A DNA stretch of 46,321 nt from Actinomycetota bacterium (GTDB lineage: Bacteria; Actinomycetota; Actinomycetes; Nanopelagicales; Nanopelagicaceae), in contig JAPLBF010000002.1 of NCBI GenBank assembly GCA_026392825.1, forward strand, positions 1-46,321. Reading direction: 5' to 3'. Within the stretch, counting starts at the first letter, position 1. Each line of letters starts with the position of its first letter. Below the pieces are notes generated by a model. The model searched no databases and was not told where the DNA came from. It saw nothing but the letters and a program-made list of their open reading frames with translations. Below, one piece after another: positions 45,433 to 46,321 of this stretch. The position numbers were made by a program, and so were the translations under genes.

Positions 45433-46321
45433 GTGAGTATCGCAGAACTACCCAATAGCTCCTCGCGAGCAAACTCTTCATATAACAACGTTGGGGCTGA
45501 ATTCGAGCGAACACCACCACAGGATTTAATCGCAGAACAATCTGTTCTCGGCGGAATGTTGTTATCAAAAGATGCAATTGCAGATGTAATTGAAATTTTA
45601 CGAGAACGCGATTTCTATCGCCCAGCACACGAACTTATTTATGATGCAGTTCTTGATCTCTATGGACGCGGTGAACCTGCAGATGCTGTAACTGTTTCTG
45701 CAGAGTTAACTAAGCGCGGAGATATTGCACGCGCCGGTGGTGCACCTTACTTACACACTTTAATTTCATCTGTACCAACTGCAGCCAATGCAAGTTACTA
45801 CGCAAAGATTGTGCGCGAGCACGCGATCATGCGCCGATTGGTTGAAGCCGGTACAAAGATTGTGCAACTTGGCTATAACGTAGAAGGCGAAGTCGATGAT
45901 GCTGTCGATCAAGCGCAAGCCGAAGTTTATGCAGTCACTGAACGTCGCAGCTCAGAAGATTATGTGCAACTTGCAACGCTGCTTCCACAAGCCCTCGATG
46001 AGATCGAAGCGATTCAAAAAGGTACTGGTATCGAAGGTATTAAGACTGGTTTCCGCGATTTAGATTTACTCACACATGGTCTACATCCAGGTAACATGAT
46101 TATTCTGGCGGCGCGTCCTGCAGTTGGTAAATCAACTCTCGGTTTAGATATCGCACGCCATGCATCTATTCATGATGGAAGGACTTCAGTTATCTTCTCA
46201 CTTGAAATGTCGCGCTCTGAAATCACAATGCGTATGTTGTCTGCTGAAGCGCGCGTTGGTTTAAATAATATTCGCGCCGGTCAGTTAAGCGATGAAGAAT
46301 GGTCGAAGCTCGCGCGCCGTA
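45433..46321 (+). CDS. dnaB: Replicative DNA helicase DnaB, 5' part
   Basis: Hexameric helicase that unwinds DNA at the fork; 296 residues are present and the gene runs off the window. It starts with GTG 45433, 8 nt after GGGAGG. The N-terminal domain reads PPQDLIAEQSVLGGMLLSKD, then RRLVEAGTKIVQLGYNVEGE, the linker helix, and the RecA-like domain with LTHGLHPGNMIILAARPAVG followed by KST (Walker A) and FSLEMSRSEITMRMLSAEA. No intein interrupts the Walker A, where some actinobacteria carry one. Confidence 0.97.
   Translation, partial: MSIAELPNSSSRANSSYNNVGAEFERTPPQDLIAEQSVLGGMLLSKDAIADVIEILRERDFYRPAHELIYDAVLDLYGRGEPADAVTVSAELTKRGDIARAGGAPYLHTLISSVPTAANASYYAKIVREHAIMRRLVEAGTKIVQLGYNVEGEVDDAVDQAQAEVYAVTERRSSEDYVQLATLLPQALDEIEAIQKGTGIEGIKTGFRDLDLLTHGLHPGNMIILAARPAVGKSTLGLDIARHASIHDGRTSVIFSLEMSRSEITMRMLSAEARVGLNNIRAGQLSDEEWSKLARR

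Overview
The window looks like the replication-origin region of a streamlined, low-to-moderate-GC actinobacterium, plausibly a freshwater acI / Nanopelagicales (Planktophila-like) lineage. The evidence is gene order: dnaA-dnaN-recF-dciA-gyrB-gyrA-tRNA-Ile-tRNA-Ala-ppiA on one side; rpmH-rnpA-yidD-yidC-khpB-rsmG-parA-parB on the other; then cwlM-trxA-trxB-murJ-DUF6049-NUDIX, cca, class A PBP-GT87-rpsF-ssb-rpsR-rplI-dnaB. These blocks match the layout I recall from Mycobacterium and Streptomyces, but base composition is much lower and spacing is extremely tight. The taxon name is inference; no database was consulted.

Layout. (1) 1-7 kb: 5' end of topA, interrupted by an in-frame stop; a K+-independent H+-pyrophosphatase; DedA; pyrE; and a DUF1800/DUF1501 pair in which the second protein has a Tat signal. 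(2) 6.7-10.4 kb: dnaK-grpE-dnaJ-hspR heat-shock operon with a HAIR operator. (3) 10.5-13.7 kb: membrane Fe-S oxidoreductase, rhomboid protease, cyclophilin. (4) 13.7-23.2 kb: tRNA-Ala, an odd short tRNA-Ile, and the leftward replication/topology block gyrA, gyrB, dciA, recF, dnaN, dnaA. (5) The dnaN-dnaA gap (21372-21750) is the best oriC candidate: DnaA boxes on both strands plus a four-unit TAC repeat running into an AT tract, as in a DnaA-trio unwinding element. (6) 23.5-28.3 kb: rightward rpmH to parB with two parS sites. (7) 28.3-35.3 kb: leftward aminotransferase, CwlM-like pseudo-amidase, thioredoxin system, MurJ, DUF6049, NUDIX. (8) 35.3-46.3 kb: cca, an MFS transporter, DUF5318, PBP, GT87, the ribosomal/ssb cluster, a secreted metalloprotease and the start of dnaB.

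Together these genes cover initiation and elongation of replication, chromosome segregation, supercoiling, protein folding, membrane insertion, and cell-wall assembly (MurJ flippase, CwlM-like regulator, class A PBP). Two themes stand out. First, at least ten genes carry a TANNNT hexamer 6-9 nt before the start codon, the geometry of leaderless transcription; some lie in divergent pairs with only 32-53 bp between start codons. Second, DnaA-box clusters occur not only at oriC and dnaA but also, as a regular 12-bp array, in front of dnaB. I saw no insertion sequence, prophage, CRISPR array or obvious foreign island. The most unusual items are the dnaB array, the topA stop, the D-loop-less tRNA-Ile and the pseudo-amidase.
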